Below, piece after piece: positions 1 to 7,815 of a stretch of 64,000 nt of DNA. The stretch is from the NCBI GenBank assembly GCA_046331705.1, contig JAXLQJ010000018.1:58721-122720 (forward strand), read 5' to 3'. Position 1 is the first letter of the stretch, and every line of letters begins with the position of its first letter. The notes beneath the pieces were generated by a model, which was given only the letters and a program-made list of their open reading frames with translations, had not been told where the DNA came from and ran no database searches. The translations under genes and the position numbers were made by a program. This stretch comes from JADJOY01 sp046331705 [NCBI: bacterium] (GTDB lineage Bacteria; JADJOY01).

Positions 1-1
1 G

Positions 2-1459
2 ACCCTCACCGCCGACGTGGTGGTGGTCGGCAGCGGCCCCGCCGGCGCCACCGTGGCGCGCGCCCTCGGCGCAGCCGGCGTCGACGTGGCCGTGCTCGAG
101 GAAGGCTTCGAGGCTCGTCCCGAGGATTTCGAGGCGAGCGGTGTGCGCGCGCTGGCACGGCTCTATCGCGACATGGGCACCTCGATCGCGTTCGGCAAGG
201 CCCCGATGCCGTTCCTGCAGGGGCGCGCGGTGGGCGGTACCTCGGTGGTGAATGGCGCCATCTGCTGGCGCTTCCCACGCGAGACCCTCGACGACTGGGC
301 ACGCACCGATCCCGCTCTCGCCGAGGCGCTGCCGTTCGACGAGATCGAGCGCGCCCAGGACGAGATCGACCAGCGCCTGGGCGTCGCCTCCACCGATCCC
401 GCCATCGCCGGCCCCAAGAACCTGCTGCTCGGCACGGGCGCCGAGGCGTTGGGTGTCGCGCACCGTCCGATCCGCCGCAACGTGGAAGGGTGCGTCGGCG
501 CGGGTCGCTGCCTGCAAGGTTGCCCGCACGGCCACAAGCTCTCGATGGATCGCACCTTCCTGCGCGATGCCGTCGCCCACGGCGCCCGGATCTACGCCGG
601 CACCACCGCCAAGGCCGTCCACGTGGAGGGCGGACGCGCGGTCGCGGTACTGGCGGAGTCGGCGGCGGGGGCACGCGTCGGCGTGCGCGCCCGGCACGCG
701 GTGGTGCTGGCGGCGAGCGCGATCCAGACCCCGTGTCTGTTGATCGCGAGCGGCCTTCGGCATGGACCCGTGGGACGGAATCTGGCGGCCCACCCGGGCG
801 TGTCGGTGACCGCGCGATTCGACGAGCCCGTGCGCAATCACCTCGGGGCCACCCAGGGGCACGAGGTCATCGGCTGGCGCGGCGAGGGGCTCAAGCTGGA
901 GGCGCTCGGCTTCGATCTCTCGATCCTCGCCAGCCGCCTGCCGGGCGCGGGACGCGAGCTGGGGCGGCGAATCGCCGAGATGGACCACTACGCGGTGTGG
1001 GGCGCGGCGCTGCGTGCGGGCGCCCGCGGCGACGTGAGCCCCGGCGTGGGACGCGCATCGGTGCGGTACTCGCTGACTCGCGAGGACGTGGCGCTCGCCC
1101 GCCGTGGCGTGCGGGTGCTCGCCGACACGTTCTTCGCCGCTGGCGCGCGCGAGGTCTATCCCGGCGTCGCGGGCTTCCCGCCAGTGCTCGGGGATCCGCG
1201 CGACGCCGCGACGATCGAGAGCGACGCACCGCTCGACGCCCGCGCCTACGCCATGTCCATGACGCATCTCTTCGGCACCGCGCGAATGGGCAGCGACCCG
1301 GCGCGCAGCGTGGTGCGCCCCGATTTCCGCCACCATCGGGTCGACGGCCTCTACGTTGTCGATTCGAGCGTCTTCCCCGGTAATCTGGGCGTGAACCCGC
1401 AGATCCCGATCATGGCCCTGGCGCGGCTCGCCGCCGATCGAATTCGGGCTCGATCGTGA
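2..1459 (+). CDS. GMC-family FAD oxidoreductase, 5' end outside window
   Basis: A flavin-dependent alcohol/sugar-type oxidoreductase of the GMC superfamily; the substrate cannot be told. The frame is open from the first bases, so the true start lies upstream. An internal GTG at 17 falls inside the first beta strand of the FAD-binding fold and is unlikely to be the start. Seen: the dinucleotide-binding motif GSGPAGATVARALG at the N terminus, a GGTSVVNGAICWR stretch typical of the second GMC signature region, a four-Cys cluster (CVGAGRCLQGCPHGHK) usual in long-chain alcohol-oxidase-like members, and the C-terminal signature with HLFGTARMG and SVFPGNLGVNPQIP. The stop is 14 bases before the start of the glutathione peroxidase gene, so the two are probably co-transcribed. 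Confidence 0.93.
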   Translation, partial: TLTADVVVVGSGPAGATVARALGAAGVDVAVLEEGFEARPEDFEASGVRALARLYRDMGTSIAFGKAPMPFLQGRAVGGTSVVNGAICWRFPRETLDDWARTDPALAEALPFDEIERAQDEIDQRLGVASTDPAIAGPKNLLLGTGAEALGVAHRPIRRNVEGCVGAGRCLQGCPHGHKLSMDRTFLRDAVAHGARIYAGTTAKAVHVEGGRAVAVLAESAAGARVGVRARHAVVLAASAIQTPCLLIASGLRHGPVGRNLAAHPGVSVTARFDEPVRNHLGATQGHEVIGWRGEGLKLEALGFDLSILASRLPGAGRELGRRIAEMDHYAVWGAALRAGARGDVSPGVGRASVRYSLTREDVALARRGVRVLADTFFAAGAREVYPGVAGFPPVLGDPRDAATIESDAPLDARAYAMSMTHLFGTARMGSDPARSVVRPDFRHHRVDGLYVVDSSVFPGNLGVNPQIPIMALARLAADRIRARS

Positions 1460-1473
1460 CGGAGACGAGATCC

Positions 1474-2073
1474 ATGACCGCACCGCGACACGCGCTTCGC
1501 CGAGCCGCTGTCGGCGCCTTCCTCTCGCTCGCCGGCTTCGCGGCGCTCGGGTCCGCGTTCCTCGCGCGCGCGAGCCACGCCGCCGAGCCCGTCCCCGCCG
1601 CCAGCTTCCACCAGCTCACGGCCAACTCGCTCGGCGGCGAAGCCGTGGCGTTCCAGCAATACGCCGGCAAGGTGGTGCTGGCGGTGAACGTCGCGAGCCA
1701 GTGCGGATTCACCCCCCAATACGCCGGCCTCGAGAAGCTCTTCGAGGAGCTGGCGCCGAAGGGGCTGGTCGTCCTCGGCTTCCCCAGCAACGAGTTCGGC
1801 GGACAGGAGCCAGGATCCGCCACCGAGATCCAGACCTTCTGCAAGAAGAACTACGGTGTCTCGTTTCCGATGTTCCAGAAGCTCGTCACCAAGCCCGGCC
1901 CCGAGCAATCGCCCGTCTACCGGTTCCTGACCGCGGGACGAGATGCGCCGAGCTGGAACTTCTGCAAGTACCTGGTGGGCAAGGACGGCAAGGTGATCTC
2001 GTTCTTCCCGAGCAAGGTGAAGCCCGAGGACCCCGAGCTGCGCAACGCGATCGACGCGGCGCTGGCCGGCTGA
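1474..2073 (+). CDS. Glutathione peroxidase family protein, exported, Cys type
   Basis: A thiol peroxidase of the GPx family that should reduce hydroperoxides, here in the cell envelope. Seen: an N-terminal basic stretch followed by a hydrophobic segment (residues about 10-36) ending in ASHAAEP, a signal peptide; peroxidatic Cys77 in NVASQCGFTPQY, so Cys and not selenocysteine; the Gln motif FPSNEFGGQEPG; and the Trp motif WNFCKYLV. About 199 residues, of which about 160 are the catalytic domain, which is normal. ATG 1474 is preferred because GGAG lies 9 bases upstream; an in-frame GTG at 1456 overlaps the preceding stop but has no ribosome site. The electron donor (thioredoxin is usual for Cys-type members) is inference. 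Confidence 0.93.
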   Translation: MTAPRHALRRAAVGAFLSLAGFAALGSAFLARASHAAEPVPAASFHQLTANSLGGEAVAFQQYAGKVVLAVNVASQCGFTPQYAGLEKLFEELAPKGLVVLGFPSNEFGGQEPGSATEIQTFCKKNYGVSFPMFQKLVTKPGPEQSPVYRFLTAGRDAPSWNFCKYLVGKDGKVISFFPSKVKPEDPELRNAIDAALAG

Positions 2074-2181
2074 CGCCTCCCAACCAAGCTCTCCTCGGCA
2101 CGGTGCGTCGCCGCCACCGCGCGCGTGGCGCCGCGGCCACCATCTGGCGCAGAATCCTCCTCGCCAACCGGAGGAGGCGCC

Positions 2182-2619
2182 ATGAATCCGCTCACCAGGA
2201 CCGTTCCGCTCGCCGCCCTCGTCGTCAGCGTCGTGCTCGTCACGTCGTCCTGGGCCTCGGCAGCCACACCGGCGGGGGAATCCGGGCTGGCTGCCGTCTA
2301 TTCCACCAAGCTGCAGGGTCGCAAGACCGCCAGCGGCGAGCGTTACGATCGCAACCAGCTGACCACGGCCCATCCCAGCTTGCCGTTCGGCACGCGCGTG
2401 AAGGTGACCCGCGCGGACAACGGCAAGAGCGTGATCCTGCGCGTCAACGACCGCGGGCCGCGCGAGCCCGGTCGCATCGTCGACATCTCGAGCGCCGCCG
2501 CGCGCAGGATCGGCCTCGGCGCGCACCGCATGACCGAGGTGCGCGTGGAGGTCGTCGGCGCCGCGCCGACCGCGAGCACCAAGCACGTCGCGGTGGCCAA
2601 GCACCACCACGCGCCGTGA
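2182..2619 (+). CDS. rlpA: RlpA-like double-psi beta-barrel protein, exported
   Basis: A small exported protein with the double-psi beta-barrel of the RlpA septal-ring lytic transglycosylase family. Seen: a signal peptide (residues 1-28, hydrophobic core followed by WASAATPA), then the barrel with AVYSTKLQGRKTASGERYD, LPFGTRVKVT and VNDRGPREPGRIVDIS, which includes the conserved Asp-Arg-Gly and DIS segments. There is no SPOR domain and no lipobox, so at 145 residues it is the minimal form and may act on peptidoglycan only weakly or not at all. Strong ribosome site GGAGGAGG at 2170-2177 fixes the start. Convergent with the TetR gene, with a GC-rich stem-loop between them. Confidence 0.88.
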   Translation: MNPLTRTVPLAALVVSVVLVTSSWASAATPAGESGLAAVYSTKLQGRKTASGERYDRNQLTTAHPSLPFGTRVKVTRADNGKSVILRVNDRGPREPGRIVDISSAAARRIGLGAHRMTEVRVEVVGAAPTASTKHVAVAKHHHAP

Positions 2620-2646
2620 GCCGCGTCGCGCATCCCGGCTCGGCCC

Positions 2647-2661
2647 GGCGCGCCACGCGCC
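2647..2661. terminator. GC-rich stem-loop at a convergent junction
   Basis: Perfect inverted repeat GGCGCG-CCA-CGCGCC lying between the stops of the RlpA-like gene and the TetR gene. There is no T tract on either strand, so it could be a bidirectional terminator or an end-protecting RNA structure. GC-rich sequence makes chance hairpins common. Confidence 0.4.
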
Positions 2662-2664
2662 TGC

Positions 2665-3516
2665 TCATGCGGGTGCGCGGCGGCGCTGGCGCGCGCGGCC
2701 ACGAGAACGTGGGCCGGCTGCGCGCGCGGCTCGTGTCGCCGTGGGCGGTGGCGCCAAGGACGATGGCTCGAGCACGCCCTCGGTGACCGCTCGCACCACG
2801 TTCACCATCGCCCGCACCGCCCGCGCCCGGTGCTCGGGGCCGTCGAGCCCGTTGCGCACCAGGTGTCGCACGATCGCCTCGTAGGCCGCCACGTATCCGC
2901 GGATCAGCCACGGGTCGGCGCGTTCGCGTCGCGCCAGCGATTGCTCGCGATGAACCACCGTGGCGATCCGCTCCACGGCCAGCTCGCGCGCGTCGGCGAG
3001 CGGTGAGCCGCGCTTCAGCGATTCGAGCCCGAAGAGCTCCCACAGCGCGCCGTTCGCGACGGCCAGCGCGATCTGCGATTCCAGAAGGCTCGCGAGGGAC
3101 TCGAGCGAGAGCACCGAGCGCCGGCCATTCGTCGTGAGAATGCTCGCGACGCGCTCGCGCCATTCGGATTCGAGTGCCCGCAGCACGTCGTCCTTGCTTC
3201 GGAACTGCCGGTAGAACGTCGCCCTGCCGATGGCGGCGGCCTGCAGGATGTCCTCGACCCGGGTCTCCGCCACTCCATGGCGCACGAAGACCGCACCGGC
3301 GACGCGCATGATCTCCGCGCGCGCCGAGAAATCGCGGGGCGGACGTCCGATCCGACGCCGGCGCGCCGCTGGCGCGGGGCGATCTCGCGTGCCGGTCACG
3401 CCGCGCGCGGCGCGAGCGACGCCCTCCGCCTCGTCACGCCGCGGACGGGATCGGCGGCGCGCCGGACGCGACGCACCACTCGCACCGGCGCTCCCTCGCA
3501 CGCGCTTCTGCCTCAT
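2665..3516 (-). CDS. TetR-family transcriptional regulator
   Basis: A ligand-responsive DNA-binding repressor. After an unusual, about 60-residue, Arg-rich and probably disordered N-terminal tail comes the TetR helix-turn-helix (residues about 64-110), including GVAETRVEDILQAAAIG and ATFYRQFRSKDDVL, the typical recognition-helix region. The remainder (about 110-260) is the alpha-helical ligand and dimerisation domain, with no recognisable ligand. The start ATG at 3516 is 31 bases from a 28-bp palindrome (3547-3574), which fits autoregulation. The gene is divergent from the PilZ-kinase gene, the likely second target. A long basic tail is odd for the family; a shorter product from a downstream alternative start is possible. 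Confidence 0.9.
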   Translation of the reverse strand: MRQKRVRGSAGASGASRPARRRSRPRRDEAEGVARAARGVTGTRDRPAPAARRRRIGRPPRDFSARAEIMRVAGAVFVRHGVAETRVEDILQAAAIGRATFYRQFRSKDDVLRALESEWRERVASILTTNGRRSVLSLESLASLLESQIALAVANGALWELFGLESLKRGSPLADARELAVERIATVVHREQSLARRERADPWLIRGYVAAYEAIVRHLVRNGLDGPEHRARAVRAMVNVVRAVTEGVLEPSSLAPPPTATRAARAAGPRSRGRARQRRRAPA

Positions 3517-3546
3517 GGCGCCAGAATGTCGCTCCGGGCCACGCAC

Positions 3547-3574
3547 GCAAAACGTCACCCGGATGACGTTTTGC
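3547..3574. promoter_or_regulatory. 28-bp palindromic operator, probable TetR site
   Basis: Arms GCAAAACGTCA and TGACGTTTTGC match perfectly over 11 bp and flank a CCCGGA centre whose inner four bases also pair, leaving one mismatch in 28 bp. It lies between the divergent TetR gene and the PilZ-kinase gene, and its AT-rich half-sites stand out from the local base composition. Length and symmetry fit a TetR-family operator. Confidence 0.7.
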
Positions 3575-3735
3575 GGCGCTCGCGGGCGACGACAGCGCGA
3601 GGCGCGCCCTTCCAATGCGCATCTTGTGGGACATCCTCGTCTCCCCGCCCGATTGGACCGATTCCTGCATTGCGCACGCCCCCCTCGTGATCCGACCTCG
3701 ACCACGTCCCAGCTGCGAAGGGCACTCCGAGACCG

Positions 3736-5328
3736 ATGACGCAGAAGGAAGAACCCGCGATCGAAGACGAGGGCTCGTCCCCGGCGCCGCGCACGTTCGT
3801 CACCACTCCCGTTGCCTTTCGTGCCGGCTCGACGGTGGGAATCGGCGCCGCACGAGACCTGAGCGCCACGGGCATGTACGTGCGCACCGCGCAGTTTCTG
3901 CCGTACGGCACGCCCTTGGAGCTGCGATTCCGCCCCGATCCTGCGGCCTCCGCGGAGGTCGTGGAGATCCGCGGAGTGGTCGCGCGCGCAACACGAGCCT
4001 CCGACGCCGAAGGCGCCGGCGTGGGGGTTCGCTTCACCGAGCGCGACTCGCCCCAGATCGAGCGGCTCGCGAGCGTGGTGAGCGAGTCCACGGTGCGCAG
4101 CCGCTTCGATGCGGCGCGGGGCGCGGCGTCGCTCGAAGGCTCCGAGGACGGCGATCGTTACGAGGTGCTGGGGCTCTTGGGGTCGGGCGCGACCAGCAAC
4201 GTCTATCGCGCGCACGATCGTCACGACGACCGCCCCGTCGCGCTCAAGGTGCTCAAGGCGCACATCGCCGAGGATCCCGAGATCGTGGAACGGCTGCGCC
4301 GCGAGGCGGCGTTGGTCCGAATGATCGGGCACCCGCGCATCGCCGACGTGTTCGAGAGCGGCACGATCAACGGCTTCCCGTACCTGGCCATGGAGCTGGT
4401 CGAGGGCGCGGCGCTCTCGCGCCTGCTGTTCGAGCGCCAAGCCCTCGACGAAGCCGAGACCGTGCGCGTGCTGCTCGACGTCAGCGACGCGGTGGCCGCG
4501 GCGCACCAGCGCGACATCGTGCATCGCGACCTCAAGCCCTCGAACATCCTCGTCTCGCCCGAAGTCGGCGCGAAGGTGGTCGATTTCGGCATCGCTCGCG
4601 CGCGGCTGCAGACTCGGCTCACCCAGGCGGGCTCGTTCCTCGGCACACCGAGCTACTCGGCACCCGAGCAGCTCGTGGGCGCGACCGCCTCGCCGCGCAC
4701 CGACGTCTACGCGCTCGGCTGCATCGCGTTTCGCTGCCTCACGGGCCACGAGCGCCAGTCGGCACGCGACATCGCCGCGACACTCGCGCTGCTGCACTCC
4801 GGGCCCGTGCCGGCGCTGCGCGAGCACGGCGCTGCGGTGAGCGCAGGTCTGGAGCAGATCGTGGTCCGCTGCCTCGCCCACGATCCCGCCGATCGCTACG
4901 CCGACGCGAGCGCCGTGCGCACTGCGCTCGCGCGCCTCGAAGCGCACCCGCCCGCACCGCGCCGCCGCCGCGCGCTGATCGGCGAGAGCGATCCCTGCTC
5001 CGCCGAGCACTTGCGCGTCATCCTGGAGCGCGCGGGGTGGGAGGCGCGGGTCGTCGACGACGGCTTCGCGCTGATCGAGATCGCGCTCGGGCAGCCGCCC
5101 GACCTCGTCGTGGTCACGTCGACGCTCGCGAGCATCGGCGGGCTGGAGGCCATCCAGATCCTGCGCGCGCAACCCTCGACCGCGCGGATCGGCTGCGTGC
5201 TCGTCTCCGGCTTCGACGTCGACGGCGAGACCGTGGCGTTCCTCGACACGGCGAAGTTCGTGAAGCGACCGGTCGACGAGGCCTTCCTCGTCAGCGCGGC
5301 GAGCGAGGCCTGCGCCGCCCCGTCCTGA
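3736..5328 (+). CDS. PilZ - Ser/Thr protein kinase - pseudoreceiver fusion
   Basis: A cytosolic 530-residue signalling protein with three domains. Residues about 20-115 resemble a PilZ domain: DLSATG matches the DxSxxG half of the c-di-GMP motif, but the preceding RxxxR pair is not evident, so ligand binding is uncertain. Residues 142-402 are a Hanks-type kinase with VALKVL (Lys171), HRDLKPSN (263-270), DFG (283-285) and APEQ, all consistent with activity. The Gly-rich loop reads GSGATSNVY. Residues 411-527 have the fold pattern of a response-regulator receiver (PPDLVVV, then FVKRP with the conserved Lys), but the phosphoacceptor Asp position is Thr461, so it is a pseudoreceiver. No membrane segment. 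It stands alone, downstream of the TetR operator. Confidence 0.9.
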   Translation: MTQKEEPAIEDEGSSPAPRTFVTTPVAFRAGSTVGIGAARDLSATGMYVRTAQFLPYGTPLELRFRPDPAASAEVVEIRGVVARATRASDAEGAGVGVRFTERDSPQIERLASVVSESTVRSRFDAARGAASLEGSEDGDRYEVLGLLGSGATSNVYRAHDRHDDRPVALKVLKAHIAEDPEIVERLRREAALVRMIGHPRIADVFESGTINGFPYLAMELVEGAALSRLLFERQALDEAETVRVLLDVSDAVAAAHQRDIVHRDLKPSNILVSPEVGAKVVDFGIARARLQTRLTQAGSFLGTPSYSAPEQLVGATASPRTDVYALGCIAFRCLTGHERQSARDIAATLALLHSGPVPALREHGAAVSAGLEQIVVRCLAHDPADRYADASAVRTALARLEAHPPAPRRRRALIGESDPCSAEHLRVILERAGWEARVVDDGFALIEIALGQPPDLVVVTSTLASIGGLEAIQILRAQPSTARIGCVLVSGFDVDGETVAFLDTAKFVKRPVDEAFLVSAASEACAAPS

Positions 5329-5345
5329 GGCGTGGCCCAGCCCGT

Positions 5346-5377
5346 GGCGCGGCGCGAGCGCGAGGCGCGGCGCGAGC
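5346..5377. repeat. Tandem 14-bp direct repeat in a gene leader
   Basis: GGCGCGGCGCGAGC occurs at 5346-5359 and again, identical, at 5364-5377, separated by GCGA (18-bp period). It lies in the 171-bp space between the PilZ-kinase stop and the next gene. It could be slippage-derived or a binding site. Confidence 0.5.
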
Positions 5378-5499
5378 CCGGCCTGCCTTGGAAGCCCGGG
5401 GGATTCGGGCTAACAGATCGCCCACCACCACCGCAACGACGGCAAGCGCACGAACGCAGGCGCGCCGCGCACCGCGTCGCGCCCACCCGAGGACGAACC

Positions 5500-7710
5500 A
5501 TGGCGACACCGACGGCTGGCCACAAATGGAGCTTCTTCCGCAGTGGCGGTCTCGATCAGGTCGTGATCAAGACCGGCGCGGACATCGCCAACCTCGAGAC
5601 GCTCGACCAGAAGCTGTGGGTGGCGCTCGCGTGCCCCACGCGCGGCATCGAGCTCGACGCGGCCACGCTCGACCTCATCGATGGCGACAAGGACGGACGC
5701 ATCCGCGTCCCCGAGGTCCTCGCCGCCGTGCGCTGGCTCAAGGACGTGCTCAAGAGCACCGACACGCTGCTCGCCGGCGGCGACGCGGTGCCGCTGGCGG
5801 CCATCCAGGACCAGACGAGCGCCGGCAAGGCGATCCTCGCCGGCGCGCGCCACATCCTGGCGAGCCTCGGCAAAGCCGACGCCGAGCAGATCTCGCTCGC
5901 CGACATCACGGCCACCGAGAAGATCTTCGACGCCAAGAACTTCAACGGCGACGGAATCGTGCCCGCCGACTCGGCGCCCGACGAGGCCGCCAAGGCCGCC
6001 ATCGAGGACGTGATCGCCACCCACGGCTCGAAGGTCGATCGCAGCGGCAAACCCGGAGTGGACCGCGAGCTCATCGACACGTTCTTCGCCGACGCCGCCG
6101 CGCTCGCCGCGTGGCAGGCGGCCGGCGACGCACCCGCGATTCGCGACCTCGCCGCGGCCGCCGCGGCGGTGGCGGCGGTCAAGGCCAAGGTCGACGACTA
6201 CTTCTCGCGCTGCGGCCTCGCCGCGCTGGACCCGCGCGCCGCCGGCTTGCTCGGCGCGACGGAAGCCGATCTCACGGCGCTCTCCACCAAGGCGTTGTCG
6301 CGCTCGAGCGACGACGTCGCTCGACTGCCGATCGCTCGTGTCGAGGCGGGGCGCCCGCTGCCGCTCGCCGCAGGCGTCAATCCCGCGTGGGCGGCCGCTC
6401 TCGCGGTGCTGGCGCGCGACGCCGTCGAGCCGCTGCTCGGCGACCGCAAGGAGACGCTGAGCGAGGCGGAGTGGACGGCGCTGGAAGCGAAGACCGAGCC
6501 CTATCGCGCGTGGCTGGCGGCGAAGCCCGCGAGCCCGATCACCAAGCTCGAGAGCGCGCGGATCCGTGCGCTCCTCGAGAGCAACGTGAAGCAGGTGCTC
6601 GTCGAGCTGGTCGAGAAGGACCTGGCGGTGAAGTCCGAGATCGAGCAGATCGAGGCGGTCGAGAAGCTGGTGAGGCTGCAGCGCGATTTCGTGCGACTGC
6701 TCGCCAACTTCGTCAACTTCTCGGCCTTCTACAGCAAGGCCGGCGCGGTGTTCCAGGTCGGCACGCTCTACCTCGACGGGCGCGCCTGCGATCTGTGCGT
6801 GCGCGTCGCCGACGCTGGCAGGCACGCGGCGCTCGCGGGGCTCTCGAAGTCCTACCTCGCCTACTGCGACTGCGTGCGCCGCGGCACCGGTCAGACCATG
6901 ACCATCGCCGCAGCGTTCACCGACGGTGACTCGGACCAGCTCATGGTGGGTCGCAACGGCGTCTTCTACGACCGCAACGGCAACGACTGGGACGCGACGA
7001 TCACCAAGATCATCGAGAACCCCATCAGCATCCGTCAGGCGTTCTTCGGCCCGTACAAGCGCTTCCTGCGCATGGTGGAGGAACAGGTCGCCAAGCGCGC
7101 CGCGGCAGCGGACGCCGCGGCGGGGACCAAGCTGCAGGCGGCGGCCACCGCGACCGCGACCGCCGATCAGACGAAAGCGACGCCGGCGGCGGCGGAGCCC
7201 AAGAAGTTCGACCTCGCGCTCATCACCGGGATCGGCGTCGCCATCGGCAGCATCGGCACCTTCGTCGCCTCGATCGTCACCAAGTTCTTCGATCTGGGCA
7301 TGTGGGTGCCGGTCGGACTGCTCGGCATCGTGCTGGCGATCTCCGGACCGTCGATGCTCATCGCCTGGCTCAAGCTCAGGCAGCGCAACCTGGGCCCGAT
7401 CCTCGATGCCAACGGTTGGGCGATCAACGGCCGGGTGATGATCAACGTGCCGTTCGGCAGCGCGCTCACCAGCGTCGCCACGCTGCCGCAGGGCGCGAGT
7501 CGCGCGCTCACCGATCCCTACGCCGAGCGCAAGCGTCCGTGGGGTACGTACGTCTTCTTCGCCGTGCTGCTGGCGCTCGGGCTCGGCTGGTACGTGGGCA
7601 AGCTCGACCGTTTCCTGCCCGGCCCCGCGAAGAGCACCAGCGTCATGGGCGATCTCGCGCCTGCGGCGGCGAAGAAGCCCGCCGCCGAGGCTCCCGCGCC
7701 CGCGAAATGA
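5500..7710 (+). CDS. EF-hand-containing membrane protein of unknown function
   Basis: I do not recognise a named family. Visible features of the 736 residues: an N-terminal soluble region with one good EF-hand loop (residues 61-72, DGDKDGRIRVPE, with Asp at positions 1, 3 and 5, Gly at 6, Ile at 8 and Glu at 12) and a degenerate second one near 147-158 (NFNGDGIV); a long helical, charged middle part; an Ala-rich linker at about 525-565; then three hydrophobic segments at about 570-595, 601-624 and 681-702. The arrangement suggests a large cytosolic or periplasmic calcium-responsive region anchored at the C-terminal end. ATG 5500 was chosen because the upstream in-frame extension is Arg-rich low-complexity sequence. 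It probably has its own promoter. Confidence 0.8.
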   Translation: MATPTAGHKWSFFRSGGLDQVVIKTGADIANLETLDQKLWVALACPTRGIELDAATLDLIDGDKDGRIRVPEVLAAVRWLKDVLKSTDTLLAGGDAVPLAAIQDQTSAGKAILAGARHILASLGKADAEQISLADITATEKIFDAKNFNGDGIVPADSAPDEAAKAAIEDVIATHGSKVDRSGKPGVDRELIDTFFADAAALAAWQAAGDAPAIRDLAAAAAAVAAVKAKVDDYFSRCGLAALDPRAAGLLGATEADLTALSTKALSRSSDDVARLPIARVEAGRPLPLAAGVNPAWAAALAVLARDAVEPLLGDRKETLSEAEWTALEAKTEPYRAWLAAKPASPITKLESARIRALLESNVKQVLVELVEKDLAVKSEIEQIEAVEKLVRLQRDFVRLLANFVNFSAFYSKAGAVFQVGTLYLDGRACDLCVRVADAGRHAALAGLSKSYLAYCDCVRRGTGQTMTIAAAFTDGDSDQLMVGRNGVFYDRNGNDWDATITKIIENPISIRQAFFGPYKRFLRMVEEQVAKRAAAADAAAGTKLQAAATATATADQTKATPAAAEPKKFDLALITGIGVAIGSIGTFVASIVTKFFDLGMWVPVGLLGIVLAISGPSMLIAWLKLRQRNLGPILDANGWAINGRVMINVPFGSALTSVATLPQGASRALTDPYAERKRPWGTYVFFAVLLALGLGWYVGKLDRFLPGPAKSTSVMGDLAPAAAKKPAAEAPAPAK

Positions 7711-7815
7711 CCCGCGGCGCGAGCGCCGCCGAGACCGCGCTCGCGCCGCCGATTCGCGATCCTGCACCTGCGCCGCTCGGGGTAGGATCCGCCTCCGCAT
7801 CCGAGGGAGGCATCC

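Noticed and set aside
3517-5172. 5' extension of the TetR reading frame across the PilZ-kinase gene
   Set aside because: The TetR homology begins near 3330 and the operator fits ATG 3516; the extension is antisense to the kinase.
5410-7800. Minus-strand open frame of about 796 codons opposite the EF-hand protein
   Set aside because: Antisense shadow of a well-supported gene; repetitive RR/GRG/ER composition and no domain.
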